A stretch of 64,000 bases of DNA from Fibrobacterales bacterium Fibro_02 (GTDB lineage: Bacteria; Fibrobacterota; Fibrobacteria; Fibrobacterales; Fibrobacteraceae), in the NCBI GenBank assembly GCA_001603905.1, contig LVAE01000008.1:1-64000 (forward strand). The letters run 5' to 3'. Each line of letters opens with the position of its first letter. Position 1 is the stretch's first letter. Below, piece after piece: positions 19,507-28,028 of this stretch. A program made the position numbers and the translations under genes. The notes beneath the pieces are model-generated. The model ran no database searches and was not told the origin of the DNA. It saw nothing but the letters and a program-made list of their open reading frames with translations.

Positions 19507-19526
19507 TGTGGACAAAAATGTCAACA
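19507..19526. promoter_or_regulatory. Operator-like palindrome between GH26 and the TIGR02147 gene
   Basis: TGTGGACA-AAAA-TGTCAACA; same 8-4-8 layout as 16190-16209. Confidence 0.5.
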
Positions 19527-19607
19527 TACCTGTAAAAAATCAATAAAAAGTAGTTGTAGAAATTGATTATTTTGATGATAGAAACTATATTCTTGGGGTA
19601 GCAAACC

Positions 19608-20453
19608 ATGTTCGCAAGAAATAAGATAAACATATACGACTATACCGACTACCGCAAGTTCCTGCAGGACTTCTACGAACTGGAAAAGTCGTTAGACCCG
19701 ACATTCAGCTACCGCGTGTTCGCCACTGCGGTCAGTATGGATGCTAGTCTCTTGGTAAAGATTTTGCAGGGCAAACGCCATGTTTCACCCAAGTGCGTTG
19801 AGGCTTTTGTGCAATTTTTCCGTTTCAAGGAGGCAAAGGCGGAATACTTCCGTGAGACGGTCGCCTACGGCAAGGCTAAAACCGACGAAGAAGTGCGTAA
19901 GCATTTTGAGACGCTCCAGAAAATGCGCCCGGCGAGTTGTCGCGAGCTAGATGAGGCTCGGTACCGTTATTTTCAGCAGTGGTACTACCCGATGATCCGT
20001 TCGGCACTAGATGTGTTCGATTATCGTGGCCCGCAAGATGCGGCTGCGCTCGGTGAAGCCTGTATCCCGAAGCTAACCGCTTCGCAGGTCGAGAAAGCAG
20101 TTGAGGCGTTGTTGCAGTTAGGGCTTGCCCGCCAACGCAAGGATGGCCGCGTGGAACCCACCGAGGCGCACCTCCGTACGCAGGAACACTGGCTGAGTGC
20201 AACCATTAGCGATTACCAAGGGCGTATCGCAGAGCTGGCACGAGATTCGATTGCTTACATTCCGAAAGAAAAGCGCGATATCAGTACACTTACCATGGCA
20301 CTCGACTCGAAACAAATCCAGAAAATCCGCGAAATCCTTGCAGAAACGCGAAAAGCCATCGTAAATGTGGTCAATACGATGCCCGCACAGATATGCGACA
20401 GCGTTTATCAATTAAATTTTCAGTTATTCCCGATGATGAAAAAGGAAGAGTGA
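19608..20453 (+). CDS. TIGR02147 family protein (Fibrobacter paralogous family, putative regulator)
   Basis: INIYDYTDYRKFLQDFYELEKSLDPTFSYRVFATAVSMDASLLVKILQGKRHVSPK...YFRETVAYGKAKTDEE. Confidence 0.85.
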   Translation: MFARNKINIYDYTDYRKFLQDFYELEKSLDPTFSYRVFATAVSMDASLLVKILQGKRHVSPKCVEAFVQFFRFKEAKAEYFRETVAYGKAKTDEEVRKHFETLQKMRPASCRELDEARYRYFQQWYYPMIRSALDVFDYRGPQDAAALGEACIPKLTASQVEKAVEALLQLGLARQRKDGRVEPTEAHLRTQEHWLSATISDYQGRIAELARDSIAYIPKEKRDISTLTMALDSKQIQKIREILAETRKAIVNVVNTMPAQICDSVYQLNFQLFPMMKKEE

Positions 20454-21676
20454 TGAAAAGGGTTGTGGAGTGCTTTATTTTTGGCGTGGCATTGCTTGTC
20501 GGATGTACCGAAAAAGGGAATGACGCTGCAGGTGCCACGAGCGAGACGACAAACGGAATCGCCATCGTTGCATTCGATGGGGCGCACATGCCTATACCGC
20601 AGGCGCGCGTTACCTTGTATCAGCGTTCCGGTGCCGTCCCCGTGGAAAGCCCGTCCGAAGACGTGAATATCCAGGAACAGTCGCAATTCCTCCCGTCCCA
20701 TGTTTCAGCGCTGGAAACTGCCACTGCGGATGATTCCGGAATGGTGCAGTTCGGAACTGAACTTGACCAGTGCCAGAATGCAAGGTGCTATGTCGAAGGG
20801 ATTGCCGGTGAGGACTCCTCGCTGATGGTGTGGACGAAACTCGATGCGGTAGATTCCACGGCAGACGAAATTGAACTCCTGCCGTCCGTAACGCTTACGG
20901 TGCGTACCGGGGCTGCGGCCTCTGATTCTATAGTTTCGCGCAGTGTCGTGATGCTTGATGCGACTCCCTATTGGGCAAAAAATGATGGAAGCGAGTTTGT
21001 CTTCTCACATGTTCCTGCGGGCCTATATACGCTTCTTGCGGATGATCAGCCCGTTGCCGCTGTTTCGCTTGATGCGGGGACTTCCGTCGATACGCTCGTG
21101 CGATTCCAGGAATTGACCCGCGAATACGTCTTTGAAGATTTTGACGATGGCGACAGCCTGAACAACTTGGCGAAGACCTACAAGAACTTCGGCTGGTACT
21201 ACATGCCACACAAGGGTGCAACCTTTGAAAGTCCTGACAGTGCCGGCGGTTTTGCGGGTGCGCTTGTAGATGACGGTGCCGGCGGGAAGTATCTCTCGTT
21301 AAAGTATGCCATTCAAGATACGGCCTATGTCATGCTCGGGACGCATCTTGGGCTTGATTCCGGTTACTACGATTTGAGTGCGCTTTCTGCCGTTCGCTTG
21401 AAAGTCCGCGGTGACTGCGATTTTGCTGTTGCGCTGGAACATTACCGTCAAATCGAGAATAACAACTATAACAAGGCGCTGTGGATGGGGACGGCGAACG
21501 ATGAATGGACCGACTTGGTCTTACACCCTGGAAAAGAAGTGTTGGACAGTGAGAATTATCAAGTCTCGTGGGGTGAAATCTCAAACGAAATCGGAATATT
21601 CAGCATCTTCATCTATAACGGTACCCGTCTAGAAATAGACGAAATCGTATTCGAAGGAATTCAAATTATCGATTAA
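20453..21676 (+). CDS. Lipoprotein with carboxypeptidase-regulatory-like repeats and C-terminal CBM11-like jelly-roll region
   Basis: MKRVVECFIFGVALLVGCTEKG lipobox; FVFSHVPAGLYTLLAD; YVFEDFDDGDSLNNLAKTYKNFGWYYM; TGATG overlap with upstream TIGR02147 gene. Confidence 0.7.
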   Translation: MKRVVECFIFGVALLVGCTEKGNDAAGATSETTNGIAIVAFDGAHMPIPQARVTLYQRSGAVPVESPSEDVNIQEQSQFLPSHVSALETATADDSGMVQFGTELDQCQNARCYVEGIAGEDSSLMVWTKLDAVDSTADEIELLPSVTLTVRTGAAASDSIVSRSVVMLDATPYWAKNDGSEFVFSHVPAGLYTLLADDQPVAAVSLDAGTSVDTLVRFQELTREYVFEDFDDGDSLNNLAKTYKNFGWYYMPHKGATFESPDSAGGFAGALVDDGAGGKYLSLKYAIQDTAYVMLGTHLGLDSGYYDLSALSAVRLKVRGDCDFAVALEHYRQIENNNYNKALWMGTANDEWTDLVLHPGKEVLDSENYQVSWGEISNEIGIFSIFIYNGTRLEIDEIVFEGIQIID

Positions 21677-21689
21677 GCAAATAAAGATG

Positions 21690-21720
21690 CCTCGGCGGAT
21701 TGCCGAGGTGCTTTTGCTCT
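21690..21720 (+). terminator. Rho-independent terminator
   Basis: CCTCGGC-GGATT-GCCGAGG followed by TGCTTTTGCTCTT. Confidence 0.65.
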
Positions 21721-21766
21721 TGCTCCCTTTTGTTGATGTGAACCCCAAAAATTGGACAATTAAAAT

Positions 21767-22660
21767 TTAGGATAAAACTCCGTTATGAGTTCGGTATTGA
21801 ACCGGACTCATTCCATTTAAGCGAAGCTTTATCCGATCATTGTTATAGTATTCGATGTATTTTTTTAATTCCCGCTTGAAATGACCTATATCACGAAATG
21901 TATTCGGATAGAGAAATTCAGTTTTCATTATTCCAAAGAAGTTCTCCATCATGGCGTTATCAAGACAATTTCCTTTACGACTCATACTTTGAATAATTCC
22001 ATGCTCTCGTAATGATTTCTGGTATTTTACATGTTGATAATGCCACCCTTGGTCGGAATGTAGAATTAGCCCTTTCCATTTACGTTTTAAGGAGTACGCC
22101 TTGTCAAGCATATTCATAACCATCTTGAGATCCGGATGGTTGGAAATCGTGTAGCAGATTATCTCGCCATTGTACATATCTAGTATGGGCGATAAATAGC
22201 ATTTGTTCACGCCAATATTTATCTGTGTCACATCGGTTGTCCACTTCCTGTCGGGAGCCTTTGGGTTGAAGTTGCGATTGAGCCTATTCGGCGCAGTTTT
22301 CCCAATTTCGCCCTTGTACGAACGGTACTTGCAGCGTTTACGGATGTTTTTCAGATTTTCTTCTCTCATAATTCTGCAAATAGTCTTGTGGTTGATCGTG
22401 TAGCCCTCATTTCTGAGTTGCGCGTCTATCCTGCGGTAGCCGTAACGTCCCTTGTTTGCCGCATGAACAGACCTGATTCGGATACGTTCTTCCGCATAGC
22501 GGTCCGGTTTTCTACGGAGGTTATAGTAGTATGTAGAACGCGATAGTCCGCTGGCCTTCAGAAGATACTTGAGAGCATATTCATTTGTTAATTCCCGGAC
22601 GATTTCGGCCCTATACCGAACATCCCGGCATCTTCTTGGTCTAGGGCCTTCAATTTTTTT
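21767..22660 (-). CDS. IS3-family transposase OrfB (DDE integrase), expressed as OrfAB via putative -1 frameshift
   Basis: DRKWTTDVTQINIG...LHSDQGWHYQH...SRKGNCLDNAMMENFFGIMKTE DDE core; frame stays open upstream to the A7 run (..KKIEGPRPRRCRDVRYRAEIVRELTNEYALKYLLKASGLSRSTYYYNL). Confidence 0.9.
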   Translation of the reverse strand, partial: KKIEGPRPRRCRDVRYRAEIVRELTNEYALKYLLKASGLSRSTYYYNLRRKPDRYAEERIRIRSVHAANKGRYGYRRIDAQLRNEGYTINHKTICRIMREENLKNIRKRCKYRSYKGEIGKTAPNRLNRNFNPKAPDRKWTTDVTQINIGVNKCYLSPILDMYNGEIICYTISNHPDLKMVMNMLDKAYSLKRKWKGLILHSDQGWHYQHVKYQKSLREHGIIQSMSRKGNCLDNAMMENFFGIMKTEFLYPNTFRDIGHFKRELKKYIEYYNNDRIKLRLNGMSPVQYRTHNGVLS

Positions 22661-23106
22661 AAGTAGGCGTTCTCCGCTTTCAAGTATTCATTTTCTTCTT
22701 TAAGTCGATCGATTTCACTTTTCCCTTTTGAAATCCTTGACGTGCTTTTTGACATTTTTCGGGGTCTTCCTCTTGGTTTTATTGCAAGCAGTTCGTCGTA
22801 TCCTCCATGACGAAACCTGCGAACCCAGTCCATTAGTGATTTTCTGCTAATACCATATTTTGCGGTTACTTCATAATATGGCTGCGATTTAACAACGATG
22901 GCTTCTACGGCTTTCTGCTTCAATGCATTCGATGCACGGAATGTACATTTTTTCGGCTCTACTAGTCGCCCCAAAATCTCAAATTCGCGACACTTGTGAC
23001 ATATGTCGCGAACATCAAACGACACTTTTCTGGATATTTCTTTTGGAGTAAGACCTTCTTTATATAGGTCAATGACCTTTTGCCATTCTAATAGTTTATC
23101 GTTCAT
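22588..23106 (-). CDS. IS3-family transposase OrfA (HTH protein)
   Basis: EWQKVIDLYKEGLTPKEISRKVSFDVRDICHK; SQPYYEVTAKYGISRKSLMDWVRRFRHGG; C-terminal leucine-zipper-like coiled coil. Confidence 0.9.
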   Translation of the reverse strand: MNDKLLEWQKVIDLYKEGLTPKEISRKVSFDVRDICHKCREFEILGRLVEPKKCTFRASNALKQKAVEAIVVKSQPYYEVTAKYGISRKSLMDWVRRFRHGGYDELLAIKPRGRPRKMSKSTSRISKGKSEIDRLKEENEYLKAENAYLKKLKALDQEDAGMFGIGPKSSGN

Positions 23107-23169
23107 GAGAACCTCATAGTTGTGTCCAACTTTTGGGGTTCAGTTCATGTATCGGGGAAAGGCTTTCGC

Positions 23170-25062
23170 CTACTTGATCGAAATCGGGTGGACGGAATTG
23201 CCGATGCGGAGAATGTAGCGGCCTGCCTGCGGTGCGCTCAGCTTAATGCTGCTTGCGCTTGCGGTTCCGGAACGTAGTGTTTGTCCGAGAATGTTCGAAA
23301 GCGAATAATGCGTGCCGTTCTTGATGCCGGTGGCGACAATGTTCAATCCGTTGGTGTTTATGCGGTAATTCGCCTTTGCAATCTTCGTCTGGACGGCATT
23401 TGTGTTGTCGGGGATTTTTACGGGTGTGTAGCCTTCGACGCTTTCGATGCACTTGATGTTTTCGACCCAAAGCGAGGTGTCGAAAAAGTCGTTTGTTACA
23501 TTAAAGCGGAACGCGGTCGCCGCCGAAAGAACCGGGGTTAGCGGGAGTGCTGCCTGCCAGCCGTTGCTCATCATCCAGCCTAAATCCACGTAGACCGTTT
23601 CCCATTCGGGTGCATACGGCATTTCGACAAAGGGGTAGTCCCAGGCGCCTTCGCCAAAGACATCGATACTGGCGTTCCAATCGTAGTAGAGGATAAACTG
23701 GTGGTTTGCTCCTTTGTAGCGGTAGCTAACCATTTTGCACTTGGACAAATCGGGTGCGCCGTCGAACGCGTATTCTGCGCGAATGTACGGGGCGTAATCA
23801 AAGCCGGTACCGACGGTGTCAAGCTTCATGTTGTCCATTTTTACGGTAGTTTCGGTAGAGTTGTCGGCGAAGGTGGAGTTTCCCTTGTCGCCCTGTTCGT
23901 CGCCGTAGTCGTCAATGTCGCTAGTGCTACTCCACTTGCCCGGAATTTCGGTGCCTGCGCCGTATGTAATCAAGTTGGGCAAATTGTCGTTGATTTCGGT
24001 TTCCCAGTTCAGATTTTTCTGGTAGGTGGTCTTTGCGGGCAAAATGTTTTCTTTGATGTAGTTGTCGACATCGTTGTTCTCGAGGAAGGGCTTTTCGACA
24101 TCCCACTTGGCACAAGAAATTTTCTTCTCGTTGGTCCATGCGAGGAATTTTTCAAGTTCGGTCTTGTGGGCCTCCTTGGTGAAGATCTCATCGATGCCGC
24201 CCCATTCCGTTACGAATACGCTAAGGCCGGCTTCCATCGCCTTGTTGGAACTGGACAAATGGCTAGAAGTCTGGTGCAGGTTGGCGTAGAAATGGTAAGT
24301 ATAGGCGACGTTATCGTCTTGTACGGGGGCGGCTACAGCATCGCCTGCCATAGAAGACCACATCGGGGTTCCGACGATTACCAGGTTTTTCGAATGTTTG
24401 CGAATAGCGCTGATGACCGTGTCGGCGTAGGCTTTCAGGTCTGCCCAGGATTCACTCACGGGTTCGTTGTAGATTTCGAAAATGACATGCGGATACTTGC
24501 CGTAGCGTTCGGCCATGCGTCCGAAGAAGGCGGCGGCATCGTTTGCGGTAAAACAGGTCTTGTTGTCGTTGAATTCGTACTTTGGCTTTGTTCCCTTATG
24601 GATGCAGTTGTAGTAACCGCCTTCGCTGTGCCAGTCAATTAAGACGTAAACGTCATTTTGAATGGCGGCCTGTACCACGGTGTCCATTTGCGATTCGAAA
24701 TATTCGGGGCGGGTCATGTAGCTTCCATGTCCCCAAGGCGGCACGACGCCCATGGCAGAGCGGACGAGTTCAACGTTCCAGGAGCCGACCAAAGTGTCGA
24801 TAAAGGAACTCCCGTAAAAGCTGCTGCCGTACGGCCAGTACTGACTCCAAGTGAGGCTCATTCCGCGAACCTGGACTTCGGCGCCGTCCTTGATGCCTTG
24901 CACGCTGCCGTAAATGCGGCCTTCGCCAGCGGAGTTCTTGCCGCTTTGCAAAGCGCCGTATTGGCTAACGGGGCCAACGCGCGTGGGTTGAATGGTGGCG
25001 AACGCGCTGCTTGCAAAAGCGAGAGCGCACAAGGCTGCAATAGCCATTTTTGTTCTTTTCAT
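23170..25062 (-). CDS. Glycoside hydrolase family 5 (endoglucanase-like) with CBM11-like module and C-terminal sorting-like domain
   Basis: MKRTKMAIAALCALAFASSAFA signal; VYVLIDWHSEGG, HVIFEIYNEPVSESW, FVTEWGG; tail SAPQAGRYILRIGNSVHPISIK. Confidence 0.88.
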   Translation of the reverse strand: MKRTKMAIAALCALAFASSAFATIQPTRVGPVSQYGALQSGKNSAGEGRIYGSVQGIKDGAEVQVRGMSLTWSQYWPYGSSFYGSSFIDTLVGSWNVELVRSAMGVVPPWGHGSYMTRPEYFESQMDTVVQAAIQNDVYVLIDWHSEGGYYNCIHKGTKPKYEFNDNKTCFTANDAAAFFGRMAERYGKYPHVIFEIYNEPVSESWADLKAYADTVISAIRKHSKNLVIVGTPMWSSMAGDAVAAPVQDDNVAYTYHFYANLHQTSSHLSSSNKAMEAGLSVFVTEWGGIDEIFTKEAHKTELEKFLAWTNEKKISCAKWDVEKPFLENNDVDNYIKENILPAKTTYQKNLNWETEINDNLPNLITYGAGTEIPGKWSSTSDIDDYGDEQGDKGNSTFADNSTETTVKMDNMKLDTVGTGFDYAPYIRAEYAFDGAPDLSKCKMVSYRYKGANHQFILYYDWNASIDVFGEGAWDYPFVEMPYAPEWETVYVDLGWMMSNGWQAALPLTPVLSAATAFRFNVTNDFFDTSLWVENIKCIESVEGYTPVKIPDNTNAVQTKIAKANYRINTNGLNIVATGIKNGTHYSLSNILGQTLRSGTASASSIKLSAPQAGRYILRIGNSVHPISIK

Positions 25063-25088
25063 AAAGCACACTCCTATATGTGAAAATT

Positions 25089-26291
25089 CTAGAATCGCAT
25101 TCCGAGGCTTGGCCACATGCTCGGCGAAATTCCGTCAAAGCGAATGTTGTCCAAGAAAATCTCTGCGTCTTCGGTCACCAAGATGTTGATGGTGTTGACG
25201 GCGATAAGTTCCGTGTCGAAATCGTCGGCGGTAAAAGTGAAATGTTCCCATTCGTCGCCGAGAGTCACGAAGGCGGTCTGGTGGAAGTCTCGCTTGCCGT
25301 CGTTGCCGCGCTTGGTAATTTGCAACGAAATCTTTCCGCTGCCCTTGGCGTCGAACGAAATGGCGGTGGCGCTGCGTAAGTCGTAGAAAGCGAACATTTC
25401 GTCTTCGTCAAAATCGTCGCCGATGGAAAATCCTGCGACGCCGTAATGACCTTCTGTTTCCTGGTCGATATCGAAAATCAGGTGCAGGCTGCTTCCGCTC
25501 TTGGCGCTGTCGCCGCTAACGAGAATCTTGTCGCTGCTGATGCCTTCGGCGACGCGGCTGTTCCCGCCTTGCAGGGAGTCGGTGCAAATAAACCACCAGC
25601 CTTGTCCGAAGCTCTTGCCGATAAAGGTCTGCCTGTGTTTCCAATTTTCAAAGTCTTCGACAACGGTGAAAATGCTGTCGGCGATGTTGATGTGATTTGT
25701 CGTGGCGCCTTCGCTTAGGCCGGTTTCCATCTGGTAAGAGAATTTGCCAAAATAGCCTTCGACGAAGGCGTAGTGCACGCCAGCGGGCAAACCGCTGAAT
25801 TCAAAGTATCCTTGTGCGTCCGTGGTAACGGCTTGGTCTAGAATGCTTACGGTTGCGTTCTCGACGGCCGTGCCGTTGTTGGTGATAATGCCTTTCAGGC
25901 TTTCGCTTTGGGCAATGGCGAGATTCTGCTCCGGACTGCGTTCGAAGTCGACCCAGCGCATAATGGAAAGCGAGTCGCCGGAGCGCATTTCGAGCAGCTG
26001 GACGGGGGCCTTCTTTTCGCTCAAGGCGGCGGAGTTAATCTTGAGAATGCCGTTGTCGTCAAGGGAGTCTTCGTAGGCGACAAGCATGGAATCCTCGTTT
26101 AAAATCCATACACGGGCGACGGCGTTTTTGAGGGGCATTCCGTGATTGGTGGCTGTAACGATGCCGGCAATTTCGGTTTCGCCGGCGTTGCTGCCTGTAC
26201 CGTTTGCGACAGAATTTTCACTTGTGCTGCAGGCGGTGAATGCGATGCCGAGGCTGGCTGCGAAAAGCGAAAGGGCGAGAATAACCTTCAT
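25089..26291 (-). CDS. Lipoprotein, same architecture as 20453-21676 (regulatory-like repeats plus CBM11-like region)
   Basis: MKVILALSLFAASLGIAFTACSTSEN lipobox; GYFEFSGLPAGVHYAFVEG; FTVVEDFENWKHRQTFIGKSFGQGWWFI. Confidence 0.7.
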   Translation of the reverse strand: MKVILALSLFAASLGIAFTACSTSENSVANGTGSNAGETEIAGIVTATNHGMPLKNAVARVWILNEDSMLVAYEDSLDDNGILKINSAALSEKKAPVQLLEMRSGDSLSIMRWVDFERSPEQNLAIAQSESLKGIITNNGTAVENATVSILDQAVTTDAQGYFEFSGLPAGVHYAFVEGYFGKFSYQMETGLSEGATTNHINIADSIFTVVEDFENWKHRQTFIGKSFGQGWWFICTDSLQGGNSRVAEGISSDKILVSGDSAKSGSSLHLIFDIDQETEGHYGVAGFSIGDDFDEDEMFAFYDLRSATAISFDAKGSGKISLQITKRGNDGKRDFHQTAFVTLGDEWEHFTFTADDFDTELIAVNTINILVTEDAEIFLDNIRFDGISPSMWPSLGMRF

Positions 26292-27100
26292 TATTTGCCC
26301 TCCTTCACCTTGGCGCGATTCACGAGCTGAAACCCGACGTGACAGACGCGGTCAGGGTTCTTTTCTTCGCGGGACATGACCAAAATTTTTTCGCGAAGCT
26401 TGGCGATTTCTTCGCGCACCTTTTCGAAACTTTCCTTGGAAAGGCTGCAGGTTACACTGGTGATGCTGCGGTCGTCGCTCGAGAACAGGTCGTAAACTTC
26501 GCTATTGACTTCGAGGTTCTTCAAATGGTATTTGCGCAGAATGGTAGAGCGCACGCGCGGCGGCGTCGAGATAATTGGCTGCTCGATGCGATAAGTTCCG
26601 TCGTCGTTGAGAGTGACGAATCCGGCTTCCATGAGGTACTTGATTCCGCTTTGCACTTGCGGGGCGCGGAGCACTGGCGTGAACATCCGGCCGATTTTCT
26701 CGGCGGGGGTGTTTGCGGGGAGGAGCGGCAACAAGTCGCGCAAGACGGGGTAGTACCACTTCGAAAAGAACTTGAGGGCGGAATCCTGGAGCTCGAATTC
26801 CTGCTTGCTCGCGCGTACGGCGAGGAGTTTCTTGAGCAGGTTTTCGCGCTCGTCCACGTTTTTTTCGTTGCCGAAGCGGACTAGCGTCAGAAAGTATTCG
26901 GTTTCTTCGTCGGAAAGGCCCCAAGCCTTGGCGAGAGTCTTTGCGTTTGCGGTAGAAAGCGGGCGGGATCCGTCCAGAATGCGGTTGAAGAAGGCGGAAC
27001 CCGAGACTCCGGCGCTTTCTTGAATGGAACGGATGGACTGCCCTCTGGATTGCAATGCTTCCACAGCGGCCCGGATATAATCCCGGTAATCAAAGTACAT
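26291..27100 (-). CDS. TIGR02147 family protein (putative regulator)
   Basis: YFDYRDYIRAAVEALQSRGQSIRSIQESAGVSGSAFFNRILDGSRPLSTANAKTLAKAWGLSDEETEYFLTLVRFGNEK; TAATG overlap with lipoprotein gene. Confidence 0.85.
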   Translation of the reverse strand: MYFDYRDYIRAAVEALQSRGQSIRSIQESAGVSGSAFFNRILDGSRPLSTANAKTLAKAWGLSDEETEYFLTLVRFGNEKNVDERENLLKKLLAVRASKQEFELQDSALKFFSKWYYPVLRDLLPLLPANTPAEKIGRMFTPVLRAPQVQSGIKYLMEAGFVTLNDDGTYRIEQPIISTPPRVRSTILRKYHLKNLEVNSEVYDLFSSDDRSITSVTCSLSKESFEKVREEIAKLREKILVMSREEKNPDRVCHVGFQLVNRAKVKEGK

Positions 27101-27389
27101 AAATACACTAATTATGGAAACATTGTTCATATATTTAAAAATAGATAAAATTTTGATATTGTAAAGTAAACTTTTATTATTTATTGATGAAAATACATAA
27201 ATAATGGAAACATAACGGCGGATTTGAACTGTCAAGTATTCCTTGATTGTTCGATTTATAAAATTTACTCCAATTTGGAATATGCAAACCCTTTATTCAA
27301 CGGTGTTTTGGGTGCTTTGTTACAAAAAAATGCGATTTCTTTAAATTTTTTATGCATTTTGTTCAATTTTATATTAGTTTTGAAGTGTA

Positions 27390-27632
27390 AAAGAGTTTTC
27401 CTCTTGCCCTCTAAACGAAATCTCGACCATTTCTAAAACCGAGGACAAGGCGAACGCTCACGCAGGTATGCCGGTTTTGGCGTACTTCAGTTTGCTGTAC
27501 CGACTTTATGGTCGGTCTTTGGTCGTATGGCCAAGGGCAACAGCCCTTTTGGGGCGTGGGTCGTTTGTGTTTATCGGTTTGAGGCAGTCGAGAGCCCCGT
27601 TTAGGTAAATGCAACGATCTGCGCCTTTTCTT
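27390..27632 (+). ncRNA. Putative structured RNA, copy B, with terminator-like 3' end
   Basis: Stem CTTGCCCTC (27403-27411)/GAGGACAAG (27441-27449), conserved AAGGCGAACGCTCACG, hairpins GTATGCC/GGCGTAC, ACCGAC/GTCGGT, AAGGGC/GCCCTT, closing stem GGCGTGGGTCGTT (27553-27565)/AACGATCTGCGCC (27613-27625) then TTTT. Confidence 0.65.
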
Positions 27633-27825
27633 GTATCTACACGAAATTGGCAATCCTTGCTGAGCAGGGGCGAACTCCGGAAATTTCATTGAAGGAGAAA
27701 TGCGTCGCTGTCCCTGCGATTTATTCAATGAAAAAAATGAGCTTTTGCAAACGCAAAACGCACCACGTCGAAACCCGCACGGCATGGTGTGTAACAGTGT
27801 GCGGGGTATACTCTAGAGGTATAAT

Positions 27826-27963
27826 ATGAAAACAACAAAGAAGATGGCTTACAAGAAGCCCCGTCTTATCGCAAAGAACAACCCGACCGGTAGCTTCGCT
27901 GCTGGTTGCCCGACCAATGAGGGCTATGGTGCATTCTGCCGTATTTGTGAACGTACCATGTAA
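27826..27963 (+). CDS. Putative RiPP precursor peptide, 45 aa
   Basis: MKTTKKMAYKKPRLIAKNNPTGSFAAGCPTNEGYGAFCRICERTM*; below the ORF-track size cutoff; basic leader, Cys-containing C-terminus, upstream of a radical SAM/SPASM enzyme; AGAGG Shine-Dalgarno-like sequence. Confidence 0.7.
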   Translation: MKTTKKMAYKKPRLIAKNNPTGSFAAGCPTNEGYGAFCRICERTM

Positions 27964-28028
27964 AAAATTTTCCTAAGGTGGGGCAAATCGCCCTGCTTTA
28001 GGGATATGTGTTAATTTAAGGAAATGCA

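Larger units (their letters stand above)
21739..23142 (-). mobile_element. IS3-family (IS150-like) insertion sequence
   Basis: 20-bp terminal repeats TGAACCCCAAAAATTGGACA (21739-21758) and TGTCCAACTTTTGGGGTTCA (23123-23142), one mismatch; orfA/orfB inside. Confidence 0.9.

Noticed and set aside
21736-23145. Target-site duplication for the IS3-family element
   Set aside because: Flanking triplets ATG and GTT do not match; no duplication can be claimed.
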